Counted from the stretch's first letter, positions 1 to 7,906 are shown. The stretch is DNA of 64,000 nt from Bacteroides sp. M10 (GCF_014334015.1 NZ_CP060488.1:6034501-6098500); one strand, 5' to 3'. The notes: generated by a model from the sequence alone, not told the origin. Numbers and translations are program-made.

Positions 1-915
1 CTTATAGTTGATTCCAATACCGGCAGTCACTGCCAGCTGGATAGGTTCTTCTTTAAAACTGTTGTCCGGTGCACCGGCTATACATTTATCGGCTATTCCT
101 CCCACAGTAGCGTAAAGGTCGATTTTCTTCGTATCTACCAACGTCACGTTCACTTTAACGGGGATTCCCAAATAATGCAAGTGTTGCCCTGCAGAACGGA
201 GGTTCGAATAGAGCAGTCCGGTTTCTATGCCGAGAAAATCGTTCAACTTACGTTCTACCGTCACCCCTGCGGAAACCGGCATTTTATAAGTACCGTTATC
301 TGCCGGAAGTGCTGTACCCACTTGAACTTTCATCGCCCAACGATGCTTTTTCACTGCTTTGGGTTGAGACATATTGACATTCGATTGTTCTTCCGGAGCA
401 ACAGATGATTCTGTATGACCGTTTGTTGCCTGCCAATAACCATTATGCCCCTGATTGCCATATAGGTTGCCATTTCCTGTAGAAGTAGTGGAAGAAAAAG
501 AAAACGACATGGAGAAAGTGATAGAAAGAGAATCTTCTTCCTCTGTATATTGCGACAGCATACCGTAAGATTTCGGAGCCGGTTTCGGCAACACCGGTTC
601 TACCGGCAACGGCAACTGATTGACGCGTATTCCATCTCCATCCATCTGTCCCCCATTCGTCACGGCTATCTTTGTAAATGCTTCTTCCATTTCTTCCTTT
701 GGAGAGAAATACAAGAAAGTAGCCGACGAGGCTGCCAAAACGAGCAATACAGATGCCGCAGCCGCCACACGGAAGAGCAGAATCCGACGACGATGCTGGC
801 AAGCCACAGGAATTTCCTGCGAGAGCTCTTCCCAAAAGCCATCCCGTACACTCATCCCGGCATCAGCGAGACGCGTGCGAAACAGATCGGTTATTTCATC
901 ATTTTCTTTCTTCAT
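1..915 (-). CDS. Anti-sigma-like membrane protein with outer-membrane beta-barrel-type C-terminus (partial)
   Basis: This frame is open from an ATG at 915 to the window edge (305 codons), so the C-terminus is missing. It has a short cytosolic N-terminus, one membrane segment at about residues 45-70, a low-complexity Ser/Thr/Gln/Asn linker, and from about residue 190 alternating strands typical of Bacteroidetes outer-membrane beta-barrel (PorT-like) proteins. The start overlaps the end of the upstream sigma factor by 17 bp, so the two are probably co-translated. Inference: it is the membrane-bound regulator of that ECF sigma factor, as in other Bacteroides sigma/anti-sigma pairs. No zinc-binding anti-sigma motif is visible, so the regulatory role rests on position and topology. 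Confidence 0.8.
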   Translation of the reverse strand, partial: MKKENDEITDLFRTRLADAGMSVRDGFWEELSQEIPVACQHRRRILLFRVAAAASVLLVLAASSATFLYFSPKEEMEEAFTKIAVTNGGQMDGDGIRVNQLPLPVEPVLPKPAPKSYGMLSQYTEEEDSLSITFSMSFSFSSTTSTGNGNLYGNQGHNGYWQATNGHTESSVAPEEQSNVNMSQPKAVKKHRWAMKVQVGTALPADNGTYKMPVSAGVTVERKLNDFLGIETGLLYSNLRSAGQHLHYLGIPVKVNVTLVDTKKIDLYATVGGIADKCIAGAPDNSFKEEPIQLAVTAGIGINYK

Positions 916-1456
916 GATTCCTATACTCTTTAATTCTTTTTGCTAACAAATATTTGGCCCGGTGCAACTGCGAAGTAGATGAATGCTCTTTAATATGAAG
1001 CATCTTGGCTATCTCCTTGTGCGATTTCTCTTCAAACACATAAAGGTTGAAAACGGTTCGGCAACCATCCGGCAATTCGGCAATAAACGCCATCAACTGC
1101 TCTTCGGAGATTCCAGCCCCTCCTCCCGAATCCGATATATCCGGTATATCGGGAAGCTGCTCTTCATGCACTACCAACTGGCTGACTCGTTTCTCCCGTC
1201 GCAGGAAATCGAGTGATTGAGTAACCATCACCCGGGTAATCCATGTACAAAGTGAAGACTCACCCCGGAACGAAAAGTTGGTAAAAATCTTGATGAAACC
1301 GTCATGCAGTACATCGTGCGCCGCATCCATATCGCCCGTATAGCGGAAACATACCGCCAGCATCTGCTTGGAATAGAGAGTGTAAAGTTCCTTTCGGGCT
1401 GAATCCTTTCCTGCCCGACAGCCCTTTATCAGTTCTATCTCGTTTTCCAAAGTCAA
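899..1456 (-). CDS. ECF-type RNA polymerase sigma factor
   Basis: The 185-residue protein has the length and layout of sigma-70 family group 4 (ECF). Region 2 lies at about residues 25-95, with the DGFIKIFTNFSFRGESSLCTW core and a following TQSLDFLRREKR stretch. Region 4 lies at about 125-180, with a helix-turn-helix around KSHKEIAKMLHI. It would direct RNA polymerase to a dedicated regulon. The next gene, overlapping by 17 bp, encodes a single-pass membrane protein that is the likely anti-sigma partner. The target promoters cannot be told from the sequence. Confidence 0.9.
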   Translation of the reverse strand: MTLENEIELIKGCRAGKDSARKELYTLYSKQMLAVCFRYTGDMDAAHDVLHDGFIKIFTNFSFRGESSLCTWITRVMVTQSLDFLRREKRVSQLVVHEEQLPDIPDISDSGGGAGISEEQLMAFIAELPDGCRTVFNLYVFEEKSHKEIAKMLHIKEHSSTSQLHRAKYLLAKRIKEYRNHEERK

Positions 1457-1561
1457 TTACTTTTTTTAAAATCGAACGTATGTCTGCGTCGTTTACTCAT
1501 TAGACGCAAGAGTTTGAGGAATGCTGCAAGGAATATTGCTAAAAGAAGTTAAAGGATACGA

Positions 1562-1663
1562 TTCACCACAGAGGACACAGAGTACACAGAAGAACAATGA
1601 TAGGAAATTATTCCTACAAAATAAATGTAAATCCTCTGTGTACTCTGTGTCCTCTGTGGTGAA
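1562..1663. repeat. 29-bp perfect inverted repeat of the CACAGAGGACACAGAG type
   Basis: Arms at 1562-1590 and 1635-1663 are perfect reverse complements (29 bp), separated by 44 nt that contain a smaller TAGGAA/TTCCTA stem. The arm is itself made of repeated ACAGAG/ACACAG units. It ends 7 bp before the nadC stop codon and lies in the gap before the sigma-factor gene. It could act as a strong transcript-end hairpin for nadC, but the repetitive arm looks more like a dispersed REP/MITE-type element. Confidence 0.85.
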
Positions 1664-1669
1664 AAAAAA

Positions 1670-2518
1670 TCAGCACGCTTTGAAACTCATGTCCAGTCCT
1701 TTCACTGAATGAGTCAAAGCTCCTACAGAGATGAAGTCTACGCCACATTCGGCATACTCACGGAGAGTATCAAAGGTGATACCACCCGAAGATTCGGTTT
1801 CGTATTTGCCTGCTACCATCTCTACTGCTTTCTTTGTCATTTCGGGAGTGAAGTTATCAAACATGATGCGGTCTACTCCGCCGAGATCAAGAACTTGCTG
1901 CAGTTCGTCGAAGCTGCGGACTTCTATTTCTATTTTCAGGTCTTTGCCTTTTTCCTTGCAATATTCTTTGGCACGGGTGATGGCTTTGTCGATACCTCCG
2001 GCAAAGTCCACATGATTGTCTTTCAGAAGAATCATGTCGAACAAACCAATACGATGGTTTACTCCGCCACCGATTTTCACTGCCATTTTTTCGAGGATAC
2101 GCATACCGGGAGTTGTTTTGCGGGTATCAAGCACACGGGTATTTGTTCCTTCCAATACCTTTGCATATTTACGGGTCATTGTTGCAATGCCGCTCATACG
2201 CTGCATCACGTTCAACATCAGGCGTTCGGTTTGAAGTAAAGATTGCACTTTTCCTTCCACTACCATTGCTACATCACCCGGCTTCACTTCTGTTCCGTCA
2301 TTGATAAACACTTCCACTTTCATGGTAGGATCAAAACGGTTGAAGATTTCTTTAGCCACTTCGATACCAGCCAACACACCGGCTTCTTTGATAAGCAATT
2401 TTGATTTTCCCATTGCCGTAGCGGGAATACATGAAAGGGTGGTATGATCGCCATCACCTATATCTTCTGCAAAAGCAAGATCGATCAACTTGTCGATCAG
2501 TTCTTTTTCCTTATTCAT
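1670..2518 (-). CDS. nadC: Nicotinate-nucleotide pyrophosphorylase (quinolinate phosphoribosyltransferase)
   Basis: NadC converts quinolinate and PRPP to nicotinate mononucleotide, CO2 and PPi in de novo NAD synthesis. The 282-residue product has the family-specific TRKTTPGMR segment, the GGGVNHRIGL segment and a C-terminal barrel with EVRSFDE and IMFDN. I place the start at ATG 2518 (MNKEKEL) rather than the TTG four codons upstream. This start overlaps the stop of the upstream DUF4783 gene by 8 bp, so the two are likely translated together. No nadA or nadB lies nearby. The inverted repeat at 1562-1663 follows the gene. Confidence 0.95.
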   Translation of the reverse strand: MNKEKELIDKLIDLAFAEDIGDGDHTTLSCIPATAMGKSKLLIKEAGVLAGIEVAKEIFNRFDPTMKVEVFINDGTEVKPGDVAMVVEGKVQSLLQTERLMLNVMQRMSGIATMTRKYAKVLEGTNTRVLDTRKTTPGMRILEKMAVKIGGGVNHRIGLFDMILLKDNHVDFAGGIDKAITRAKEYCKEKGKDLKIEIEVRSFDELQQVLDLGGVDRIMFDNFTPEMTKKAVEMVAGKYETESSGGITFDTLREYAECGVDFISVGALTHSVKGLDMSFKAC

Positions 2519-2903
2519 TGATTTTGTCAATTCTTATTTGATGTATTAAACATTGATTCTGCACTTTTTTCAGGAAGCAGTTCACACGAAAGTTCCCATT
2601 AGTAGTAGCCAACGTACCGATAACGAAACTCGATTCATCTCGTTTTCCCTGATGGTTCACGTTAAATCCGCTGACTTTATTCTCCGTAAAGAATTCCTGC
2701 ATCATAGCTGTTGCTTTCTGCTTGTCAACGCTTGTCGAGCGACCTTGGAGCACCAAGTTTACCTTGTCCCCCATATACTTACTTAGCTCTTGCGAGCTTC
2801 CTCTTTTAAATGCCGTTATCACTCCTGCCGGTATCTCTTGTGCCATCAGCAACGAGAGAGAAAGAAGCAAAGTGGCCATTCCTACGAGCACTCGTTTTTT
2901 CAT
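2511..2903 (-). CDS. DUF4783-type small exported protein
   Basis: The 130-residue product starts with a Sec signal peptide (MKKRVLVGMATLLLSLSLLMAQ; predicted cleavage after about residue 21) and continues as a roughly 108-residue domain that resembles the DUF4783 / NTF2-like fold of Bacteroidetes (motifs GSSQELSKYM and VNLVLQGRS). It is probably periplasmic or surface-exposed; the function is unknown. It heads a two-gene transcript with nadC, with overlapping ends. Family assignment is from memory of the sequence pattern. Confidence 0.8.
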   Translation of the reverse strand: MKKRVLVGMATLLLSLSLLMAQEIPAGVITAFKRGSSQELSKYMGDKVNLVLQGRSTSVDKQKATAMMQEFFTENKVSGFNVNHQGKRDESSFVIGTLATTNGNFRVNCFLKKVQNQCLIHQIRIDKINE

Positions 2904-2958
2904 AAATACAAGCTTTTAAGTTGTAGTTTAAAGGCTTAAACTTTCAACTAATGATAGG

Positions 2959-2966
2959 CAAAGGTA
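2959..2966 (-). promoter_or_regulatory. Bacteroides -7 element TACCTTTG for DUF4783-nadC
   Basis: A consensus -7 box read on the minus strand, 56 nt upstream of the DUF4783 ATG. It lies back to back with the rlmH promoter in the same short divergent gap. Confidence 0.6.
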
Positions 2967-2998
2967 AGCATTAATTGCAGAATAACATAAAAAATGCC

Positions 2999-3006
2999 TA
3001 TTTTTG
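2999..3006 (+). promoter_or_regulatory. -7 element TATTTTTG for rlmH
   Basis: The box lies 24 nt upstream of the rlmH ATG at 3031, at a normal distance for a short leader. Confidence 0.55.
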
Positions 3007-3030
3007 TGCAATAATCAGAATTGTAGACGT

Positions 3031-3504
3031 ATGAAAACAACCCTGCTCGTCGTAGGACGAACCGTAGAACAACACTATATAACTGCCATCAATGACTATA
3101 TCCAGCGCACCAAACGCTATATCACTTTTGATATGGAAGTGATTCCCGAACTGAAAAACACCAAGAGTCTTTCAATGGAAGTGCAGAAAGAAAAAGAAGG
3201 AGAACTAATACTGAAAGCTCTTCAACCGGGTGACGTGGTGGTATTGCTTGATGAGCACGGAAAAGAAATGCGTTCTCTGGAGTTTGCCGAATATATGAAG
3301 CGAAAAATGAACACGGTCAACAAACGACTGGTATTCATTATCGGAGGGCCTTATGGCTTTTCTGAAAAAGTTTATCAAGTGGCACACGAAAAGATTTCAA
3401 TGTCCAAGATGACTTTCTCACATCAGATGATCCGGCTGATATTCGTTGAGCAGATTTATCGGGCGATGACTATATTGAATGGAGGGCCGTATCATCATGA
3501 ATAA
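3031..3504 (+). CDS. rlmH: 23S rRNA (pseudouridine1915-N3)-methyltransferase
   Basis: RlmH is a SPOUT methyltransferase that methylates pseudouridine 1915 in helix 69 of 23S rRNA, using SAM, on assembled 70S ribosomes. The 157-residue product has the usual family length. It shows the SAM-binding knot loop FIIGGPYGFSE at about residues 102-112 and the conserved C-terminal region SKMTFSHQMIRLIFVEQIYRA. I chose ATG 3031 because it gives the normal N-terminus MKTTLLVVG and follows a -7 box at 24 nt. An upstream in-frame start would add nine atypical residues. Confidence 0.95.
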   Translation: MKTTLLVVGRTVEQHYITAINDYIQRTKRYITFDMEVIPELKNTKSLSMEVQKEKEGELILKALQPGDVVVLLDEHGKEMRSLEFAEYMKRKMNTVNKRLVFIIGGPYGFSEKVYQVAHEKISMSKMTFSHQMIRLIFVEQIYRAMTILNGGPYHHE

Positions 3505-3522
3505 ATAAACTTTTAATAATAG

Positions 3523-4074
3523 CTACAAAATATCTTTATAATCAAAGAGGTCAAAATAGTATAAACGGGTATGCTCATCGTCATCATTGGGCAGTAATGG
3601 GAGAAAACTATTTCTTTCATAAAAAGGTATTGCCTTTATATAAGCATCAACTGTTACAAAACGACATCCAGTTTTATTATTTTGAAGAAAATACGCTTTT
3701 ATAAAATCCATTAATACAGTTCCGATACCTGTTCCAGCATAGTTTTCATCCACAGCAAAACGACACACCTTTACCGCAGGATAACTTTTCAATCGTTTTT
3801 CATTAACAAAACGATGTTTCCTGAATTTATTAAAATCTGTTTTACTTTCAAAATCCCCTAAAGATACACGATCATTAGCCAAACTAAAGTAAGCAACAAC
3901 TTTATCACTAATCTTCGCAATATAACTAACGGCCAATAATGTATTATAATACAAAGGAGCTTCATTCAAAATAAAATCGTTCAAGTCGGTGTCACCGCAA
4001 TTGAACGATTCTATGTTATCTCCTTCTTCCAACCGACGTATTGTCAACTGGGAGAAATCTATTATTTTATTCAT
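3523..4074 (-). CDS. GNAT-family N-acetyltransferase (possible toxin)
   Basis: The 183-residue protein has a GNAT fold: a VCRFAVDENYAGTGIGTVLMDF acetyl-CoA-binding stretch around residues 100-120 and a C-terminal VTVDAYIKAIPFYERNSF region. Many such acetyltransferases in two-gene units (TacT/AtaT type) acetylate charged tRNA. This one follows a 52-codon upstream gene with only 3 bp between them, the layout of a type II toxin-antitoxin pair. The order (small gene first, acetyltransferase second) fits. An ordinary metabolic acetyltransferase remains possible. Confidence 0.8.
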   Translation of the reverse strand: MNKIIDFSQLTIRRLEEGDNIESFNCGDTDLNDFILNEAPLYYNTLLAVSYIAKISDKVVAYFSLANDRVSLGDFESKTDFNKFRKHRFVNEKRLKSYPAVKVCRFAVDENYAGTGIGTVLMDFIKAYFLQNNKTGCRFVTVDAYIKAIPFYERNSFLPLLPNDDDEHTRLYYFDLFDYKDIL

Positions 4075-4077
4075 CTA

Positions 4078-4236
4078 TTACTTAAAATTAGAAGCAGCCT
4101 TTAATACTAACTCATAATTTTTTCTCACCCGTTCAAGTTCTTCCTTAGAAACTTTACGAGGATTTTTTATTCTTTCCTCAAAACGACGTGCATCTTCACC
4201 TAGCAATATAGGTGTTTCACGAATAGGTCTTGCCAT
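4078..4236 (-). CDS. Small basic protein, possible antitoxin of the GNAT gene
   Basis: A 52-residue, charged, largely helical protein starting MARPIRETP. The start at ATG 4236 is preceded by a strong AAAGGAGA ribosome site, which decides against the ATG eight codons upstream that contains the site itself. A -7 box lies 21 nt upstream. The next gene, 3 bp downstream, encodes a GNAT acetyltransferase, so an antitoxin role is inferred. The sequence does not look like the ribbon-helix-helix (DUF1778) antitoxins usually paired with GNAT toxins. Confidence 0.65.
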   Translation of the reverse strand: MARPIRETPILLGEDARRFEERIKNPRKVSKEELERVRKNYELVLKAASNFK

Positions 4237-4257
4237 TTTTAAATCTCCTTTCTTTTG

Positions 4258-4265
4258 CAAAGATA
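4258..4265 (-). promoter_or_regulatory. -7 element TATCTTTG for the small gene-GNAT pair
   Basis: The consensus box ends 21 nt before ATG 4236, giving a short leader that still contains the GGAG site. Confidence 0.6.
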
Positions 4266-4360
4266 CTACTTTTCAATCATATTAGCACCACAAATTATTT
4301 GGTAAATCTAAAATAAAAGAGTTCCTTTGTAGAAATAGAAAATAAAATTTCCACAAAACA

Positions 4361-4670
4361 ATGTCATCAAAAGAATGCATATGCAAAATGTCCTCCTATT
4401 TATTTTGGGACACAGACATAAACAACGTTGATATGGACATGCATCCATCCTATATCATCCAGCGTGTGATGGAATATGGACAACTAGAAGATTGGCATTT
4501 GATACGTTCTTATTATGGTTTAGATAAAATTGTATCAGTATGCCAATCTTTACGTTCATTAGACCCCAGAGCTTTAGCATACATGCTGCTGTATTTCAAA
4601 TACCTCAAAAGAAGAATATCGCTGTTATCATGAAAGCTTACGAAATCCCACTCTTTGGAATACTGAATAA
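4361..4670 (+). pseudogene. DUF6922-type gene with a +1 frameshift
   Basis: Reading from ATG 4361 (or 4388, MSSYLFWD) gives about 75 residues of a DUF6922-like protein (SYLFWDTDINNVDMD, RVMEYGQLEDWHLI, YYGLDKIV). The frame then runs to an early stop at 4633 with an unrelated tail. Dropping one base, most simply G4585, restores the family ending: ALAYICCISNTSKEEYRCYH and on to LWNTE with a stop at 4668-4670. So the gene has a single-base insertion in an ATGCTGCTG tract, or the assembly has an error there. In other Bacteroides such genes often precede a nucleotidyltransferase (AbiEii-like); none is present here. Confidence 0.75.
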
Positions 4671-4673
4671 ATA

Positions 4674-5312
4674 TCATAAACTATTCTTTTCTTCCACAAA
4701 TAATTTATTAAAGACCTGTTGAAGTTCATCCTTATTAGTTATCAGCTTTCGAAGTTCTGCCAACCGTCCGGCATTATCCGATTGGGGTATCCACAATTTC
4801 AGATACCCTCCTTCTGCATATTTTTCAGTTAGATGTTTCCGAAAACGGGCATATTGCTCTTCTTTATCCATCTCCGGATAATGAGACAGCCCATATTGTA
4901 CGGTACGACGCAAAGTAACTTCGGGATCAATAATTCGGTCAGCCTCGGCAACAATCATTCCATAGATCGTTCTGGGAGCCTGTTTATTAGAAGCCCGATG
5001 ATCTTCTATCGCCTCTTTCATCTGCAACAGCTGTTCATCCGTAAACCAACGCCGCAAAGTTTCGTCGGCTAGCAACACTTTGCCGGAGGTTATATGATGA
5101 AATTCACGTCCTTCGTATAAGCCCAGGTCATGATAAGCAGCGATGACATAAACCATCGAATAATCGACTTCATAATGCGTCGCTAATTTCAGACTTTCCT
5201 CAATAACCTTTTCTACATGGTCAATTTGATGCGCTTTATCAAAGTTAGCGTATTGAGGGATAATACTTTGCCGAACATAGTTTTGCAATTCAGCAGGCAC
5301 ATGATGAGTCAT
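4674..5312 (-). CDS. HD-domain phosphohydrolase
   Basis: The 212-residue protein has an HD domain: His32 (QIDHVEKV), the His61-Asp62 pair in IAAYHDLGLYEG, and a later Asp in VAEADRIIDPE. HD proteins of this length cleave phosphate bonds in nucleotides or related metabolites using a metal ion; the substrate is not evident. It lies 37 bp downstream of queF on the same strand and may be read with it. The YfbR and RelA/SpoT families do not match by length or motif. Confidence 0.85.
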   Translation of the reverse strand: MTHHVPAELQNYVRQSIIPQYANFDKAHQIDHVEKVIEESLKLATHYEVDYSMVYVIAAYHDLGLYEGREFHHITSGKVLLADETLRRWFTDEQLLQMKEAIEDHRASNKQAPRTIYGMIVAEADRIIDPEVTLRRTVQYGLSHYPEMDKEEQYARFRKHLTEKYAEGGYLKLWIPQSDNAGRLAELRKLITNKDELQQVFNKLFVEEKNSL

Positions 5313-5349
5313 ATTCGATCTTTTTAACTAGTGAATTCTTTTATTTATA

Positions 5350-5805
5350 TTATTCCCGATTCATCAAACGATGTTCCGCCATCTGTTCGAACTTTGTTCC
5401 CGGACGACCGTAATTGGCATACGGATAAATGGAAATACCACCACGAGGAGTAAATATTCCCGTTACTTCTATGTATTTGGGATTCATCAATCGGATAAGA
5501 TCTTTCATTATGATATTCACACAATCTTCATGAAAGGCTCCATGACTGCGGAAACTAAAAAGATAGAGTTTCAAACTCTTGCTTTCCACCATTTTTATAT
5601 CAGGAATGTAGCTGATACGTATTTCGGCAAAGTCCGGCTGTCCGGTAATAGGGCACAGACTTGTGAACTCCGGGCAGTTGAAACGTACCCAGTAATCATT
5701 TTCAGGATGCTTATTGTCAAAGGCTTCCAGTACTTCAGGAGCATAATCTTGCTTATACTCGGTTTTTCTTCCTAACAAGGAAAGTTGGTCTTTTAATTCA
5801 GTCAT
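5350..5805 (-). CDS. queF: NADPH-dependent 7-cyano-7-deazaguanine reductase
   Basis: QueF reduces preQ0 to preQ1 in queuosine biosynthesis. At 151 residues it is the short, unimodular type. The catalytic cysteine is Cys51 in [10 protein letters not shown], followed by Asp58, and the QueF signature is ESKSLKL at residues 74-80. SHGAFHEDC supplies the conserved His and Glu. The gene follows yhhQ and queC on the same strand but is separated from queC by 558 bp carrying an array of palindromes, so it may have its own promoter. Confidence 0.96.
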   Translation of the reverse strand: MTELKDQLSLLGRKTEYKQDYAPEVLEAFDNKHPENDYWVRFNCPEFTSLCPITGQPDFAEIRISYIPDIKMVESKSLKLYLFSFRSHGAFHEDCVNIIMKDLIRLMNPKYIEVTGIFTPRGGISIYPYANYGRPGTKFEQMAEHRLMNRE

Positions 5806-6363
5806 TGCACTCGTTAACTACAACCTCTACCCTAAACAAAAAAATGCATTTCCTCTTTCACCTATCACCGTCCAGTCTCAAACGCTTTATTCATCGATGT
5901 TTCAGTGGTGAAGGATTCATTTTACAACCTATCACCGCATCTATCACCTATCACCATCAACTCTTAGCCCACGTTTGCTTTCTCCTCATCTTACTTGTTA
6001 CGGTGCGTTTCATTGCCTGAAACAATGTGTTTCCCACCTTGAAACAAAGTGTTTCACTACTTGGAACTAATAGTTTCAAGCCTTAGAAACTTTAGTTTCC
6101 TACTGGTGAAACTTTAGTTTCTCACTGATGAAACAACAGTTTCAAGCTGTTGAAACTAATCTAAGCCTATACGTTCCAGATAGAAGCTGCTATCATTTAT
6201 TAAATTAGAACGTACCGGTGACAATAGATGTGACAACAAAATATCAGATTTAGCTGCTGTCACCACTTGCTGTCACAAACCAGATATCTTATAATCAAAT
6301 ATTTATCTACAACAATGTGACAGATGACAACAAAAAATACATTTTAATCTCTATGTAAAGATA
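5806..6363. other. Gene-free spacer between queC and queF with several repeats
   Basis: No gene is supported in these 558 bp. The part near queF carries CTATCACC motifs (near 5862, 5931, 5941 and 5948). The middle carries the palindrome array at 6019-6156. The part near queC holds TGACA/TGTCA-rich inverted repeats, for example a GGTGACA/TGTCACC pair around 6219-6284. All these could shape regulation of queF, which is transcribed away from the spacer. Confidence 0.6.
6019..6156. repeat. 22-bp-period array of GAAAC...GTTTC palindromes
   Basis: Six palindromes of 14-15 bp lie at 6019-6033, 6041-6055, 6063-6077, 6086-6099, 6108-6121 and 6130-6143; a half site follows at 6152. Examples are GAAACAATGTGTTTC and GAAACTTTAGTTTC. 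Start-to-start spacing is 22, 22, 23, 22, 22 and 22 bp. Only the GAAAC/GTTTC arms are conserved; the centres and linkers differ. The two-helical-turn spacing would place every site on one face of DNA. Confidence 0.85.
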
Positions 6364-7023
6364 TTATTGATTCTTACTTTTTAAATACTTCTCCAGTCCC
6401 TCCCGACGTAACGTACAAGCCGGACAGTGTCCACAACCATCCCCCTGAACACCATTATAGCAAGTCAGAGTCTCGGTACGAATCAGCTCCAGCACTCCCA
6501 GTTCGTCGGCCAATGCCCATGTTTCTGCCTTATCAATCCACATCAAAGGGGTATGAATCACAAATTGTTCATCCATAGCCAGATTGAGAGTTACATTAAG
6601 AGACTTGATAAAGGCATCACGGCAATCGGGATAACCGCTGAAATCTGTTTGGGAAACTCCTGTTACCAAATGATTAATACCACGTTCACGGGCATATACT
6701 GCCGCAATACTTAGAAAAAACAGATTACGTCCCGGAACAAAGGTATTGGGAACGCTATCTGCTGGTTTTTCCTGATCCATCACCATCGTAGTATCGGTCA
6801 ATGAATTATGACCTAACTGTCCGATAAAGGAAACATCCATCACATCAAATTCCACTTCTGCTTTCCGGGCTATCTCCCGTGCAAGCTCCACCTCTTTCTG
6901 ATGCTTCTGACCATACAGGAAACTCAAGGCATATACTTTCTTAAAGTTGCGTTTTGCCCAAAACAAACAAGTAGTAGAGTCCTGTCCACCACTAAACACA
7001 ACCAATGCTGCTTCTCTATTCAT
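6364..7023 (-). CDS. queC: 7-cyano-7-deazaguanine synthase
   Basis: QueC makes preQ0 from 7-carboxy-7-deazaguanine, ammonia and ATP. The 219-residue protein has the PP-loop motif SGGQDS at residues 11-16 and the C-terminal zinc cluster [16 protein letters not shown] with four cysteines. Its start lies 8 bp after the yhhQ stop, so both are on one transcript, probably controlled by the preQ1 riboswitch upstream of yhhQ. The queD and queE genes that make the substrate are not in the window. Confidence 0.96.
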   Translation of the reverse strand: MNREAALVVFSGGQDSTTCLFWAKRNFKKVYALSFLYGQKHQKEVELAREIARKAEVEFDVMDVSFIGQLGHNSLTDTTMVMDQEKPADSVPNTFVPGRNLFFLSIAAVYARERGINHLVTGVSQTDFSGYPDCRDAFIKSLNVTLNLAMDEQFVIHTPLMWIDKAETWALADELGVLELIRTETLTCYNGVQGDGCGHCPACTLRREGLEKYLKSKNQ

Positions 7024-7031
7024 ATTCTATC

Positions 7032-7712
7032 TTAAATATCTTTGACTTTCAATACATTATAGGAGATATCGGTATCATACACATCGCTACCGTCTATCTT
7101 CTTAATGGCTTTCACTACACGAATTGTCACCGGAAGGATAATAACTTCATACATGGATTTCAGCACAATCTGAATTCCCATCATGATAAGCAGTTCTTTC
7201 CAGGCAATAACTCCACCAAAAGCTACCGGGAAGAAAATCAATGAATCGGCAGTCTCACCTACAACAGTCGACCAGATGGCACGGGCCGAAAAGTTACGCC
7301 CCTGACTGGCTACTTTCATCTTACTCATCACATACGCATTGAGAAATGAACCTACCAGAAAAGCCATCAGACTGGCAGCCACAATACGGGGAGCCATACC
7401 GAACACAAAATTGAAATGTTCCTCGCCCTCCCAGAAAGGAGCAGCCGGAATGGCAACAGCTATCAACCCAAGAGCAACCACGAAGAAATTCATCGCAAAA
7501 CCACTCCAAATGATGAGCCGCGCTTTCTTGAATCCCCAAACTTCGGCGATACAATCATTAATAATATAAGAAATAGGAAAAACCAATAATCCGGCTGTCA
7601 CGGTCAGACTACCTACCTGGATTACTTTTGTTTCAAGAAGATTGGCTGCAATGAGACAGACATTAAACAGAATGCCCAGCAGCATAAAGGGTACAGATAC
7701 TTTTTCTTTCAT
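7032..7712 (-). CDS. Queuosine precursor transporter (YhhQ/DUF165 family)
   Basis: A 226-residue integral membrane protein with about six hydrophobic segments and family motifs such as FPISYIINDCIAEVWGFKKAR and GETADSLIFFPVAF. YhhQ proteins take up preQ0/preQ1 or queuine-type bases across the inner membrane. It is the first gene of yhhQ-queC, which fits a role in salvage alongside de novo synthesis. A preQ1-I-like riboswitch overlaps its ribosome site, so its expression should fall when preQ1 is plentiful. Confidence 0.92.
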   Translation of the reverse strand: MKEKVSVPFMLLGILFNVCLIAANLLETKVIQVGSLTVTAGLLVFPISYIINDCIAEVWGFKKARLIIWSGFAMNFFVVALGLIAVAIPAAPFWEGEEHFNFVFGMAPRIVAASLMAFLVGSFLNAYVMSKMKVASQGRNFSARAIWSTVVGETADSLIFFPVAFGGVIAWKELLIMMGIQIVLKSMYEVIILPVTIRVVKAIKKIDGSDVYDTDISYNVLKVKDI

Positions 7713-7748
7713 AATTCCTGTTTTTTACGTGGTGTTCTAGAATACACG
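7713..7748 (-). promoter_or_regulatory. Putative preQ1-I riboswitch in the yhhQ leader
   Basis: The minus-strand RNA has a CGUG/CACG stem, a loop UAUUCUAGAACAC and an A-rich tail UAAAAAACAGGAAU ending 1 nt before the ATG. UUCUAG, ACACC and UAAAAAAC match the conserved blocks of class I preQ1 aptamers. The loop AUUCU can pair with GGAAU, forming the H-type pseudoknot and burying the AGGA ribosome site. The genes downstream are queuosine genes. The outer stem is only 4 bp, shorter than usual. Confidence 0.75.
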
Positions 7749-7791
7749 ACCGCTATTCACGGCATCATACATTTTTTATTCTTTCGGGGTG

Positions 7792-7799
7792 CAAAGGTA
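7792..7799 (-). promoter_or_regulatory. -7 element TACCTTTG for yhhQ-queC
   Basis: The box is 79 nt upstream of the yhhQ ATG, giving a leader of about 70 nt that includes the riboswitch. Confidence 0.65.
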
Positions 7800-7857
7800 A
7801 AAAATAAAACTGGAATTATCACATTCATCTTACCAGAATCTGCCTTCCCGAAAATTG

Positions 7858-7906
7858 AAGAAAAAAATAAGCCTCCCCGTCAGTCGTCGTATTCTGACAG
7901 GAAGGC
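7858..7906 (-). terminator. Intrinsic terminator of the ECF sigma gene
   Basis: On the minus strand a hairpin with arms 7893-7906 and 7870-7885 (GTCAG and AGCCT blocks paired) is followed by TTATTTTTTT. It lies 45 bp past the sigma-factor stop codon. Confidence 0.8.

Noticed and set aside
6019..6156. CRISPR-like array
   Set aside because: The units are self-palindromic 14-15 bp sites at 22-bp period with 7-8 bp linkers; there are no spacers of protospacer size and no cas genes.
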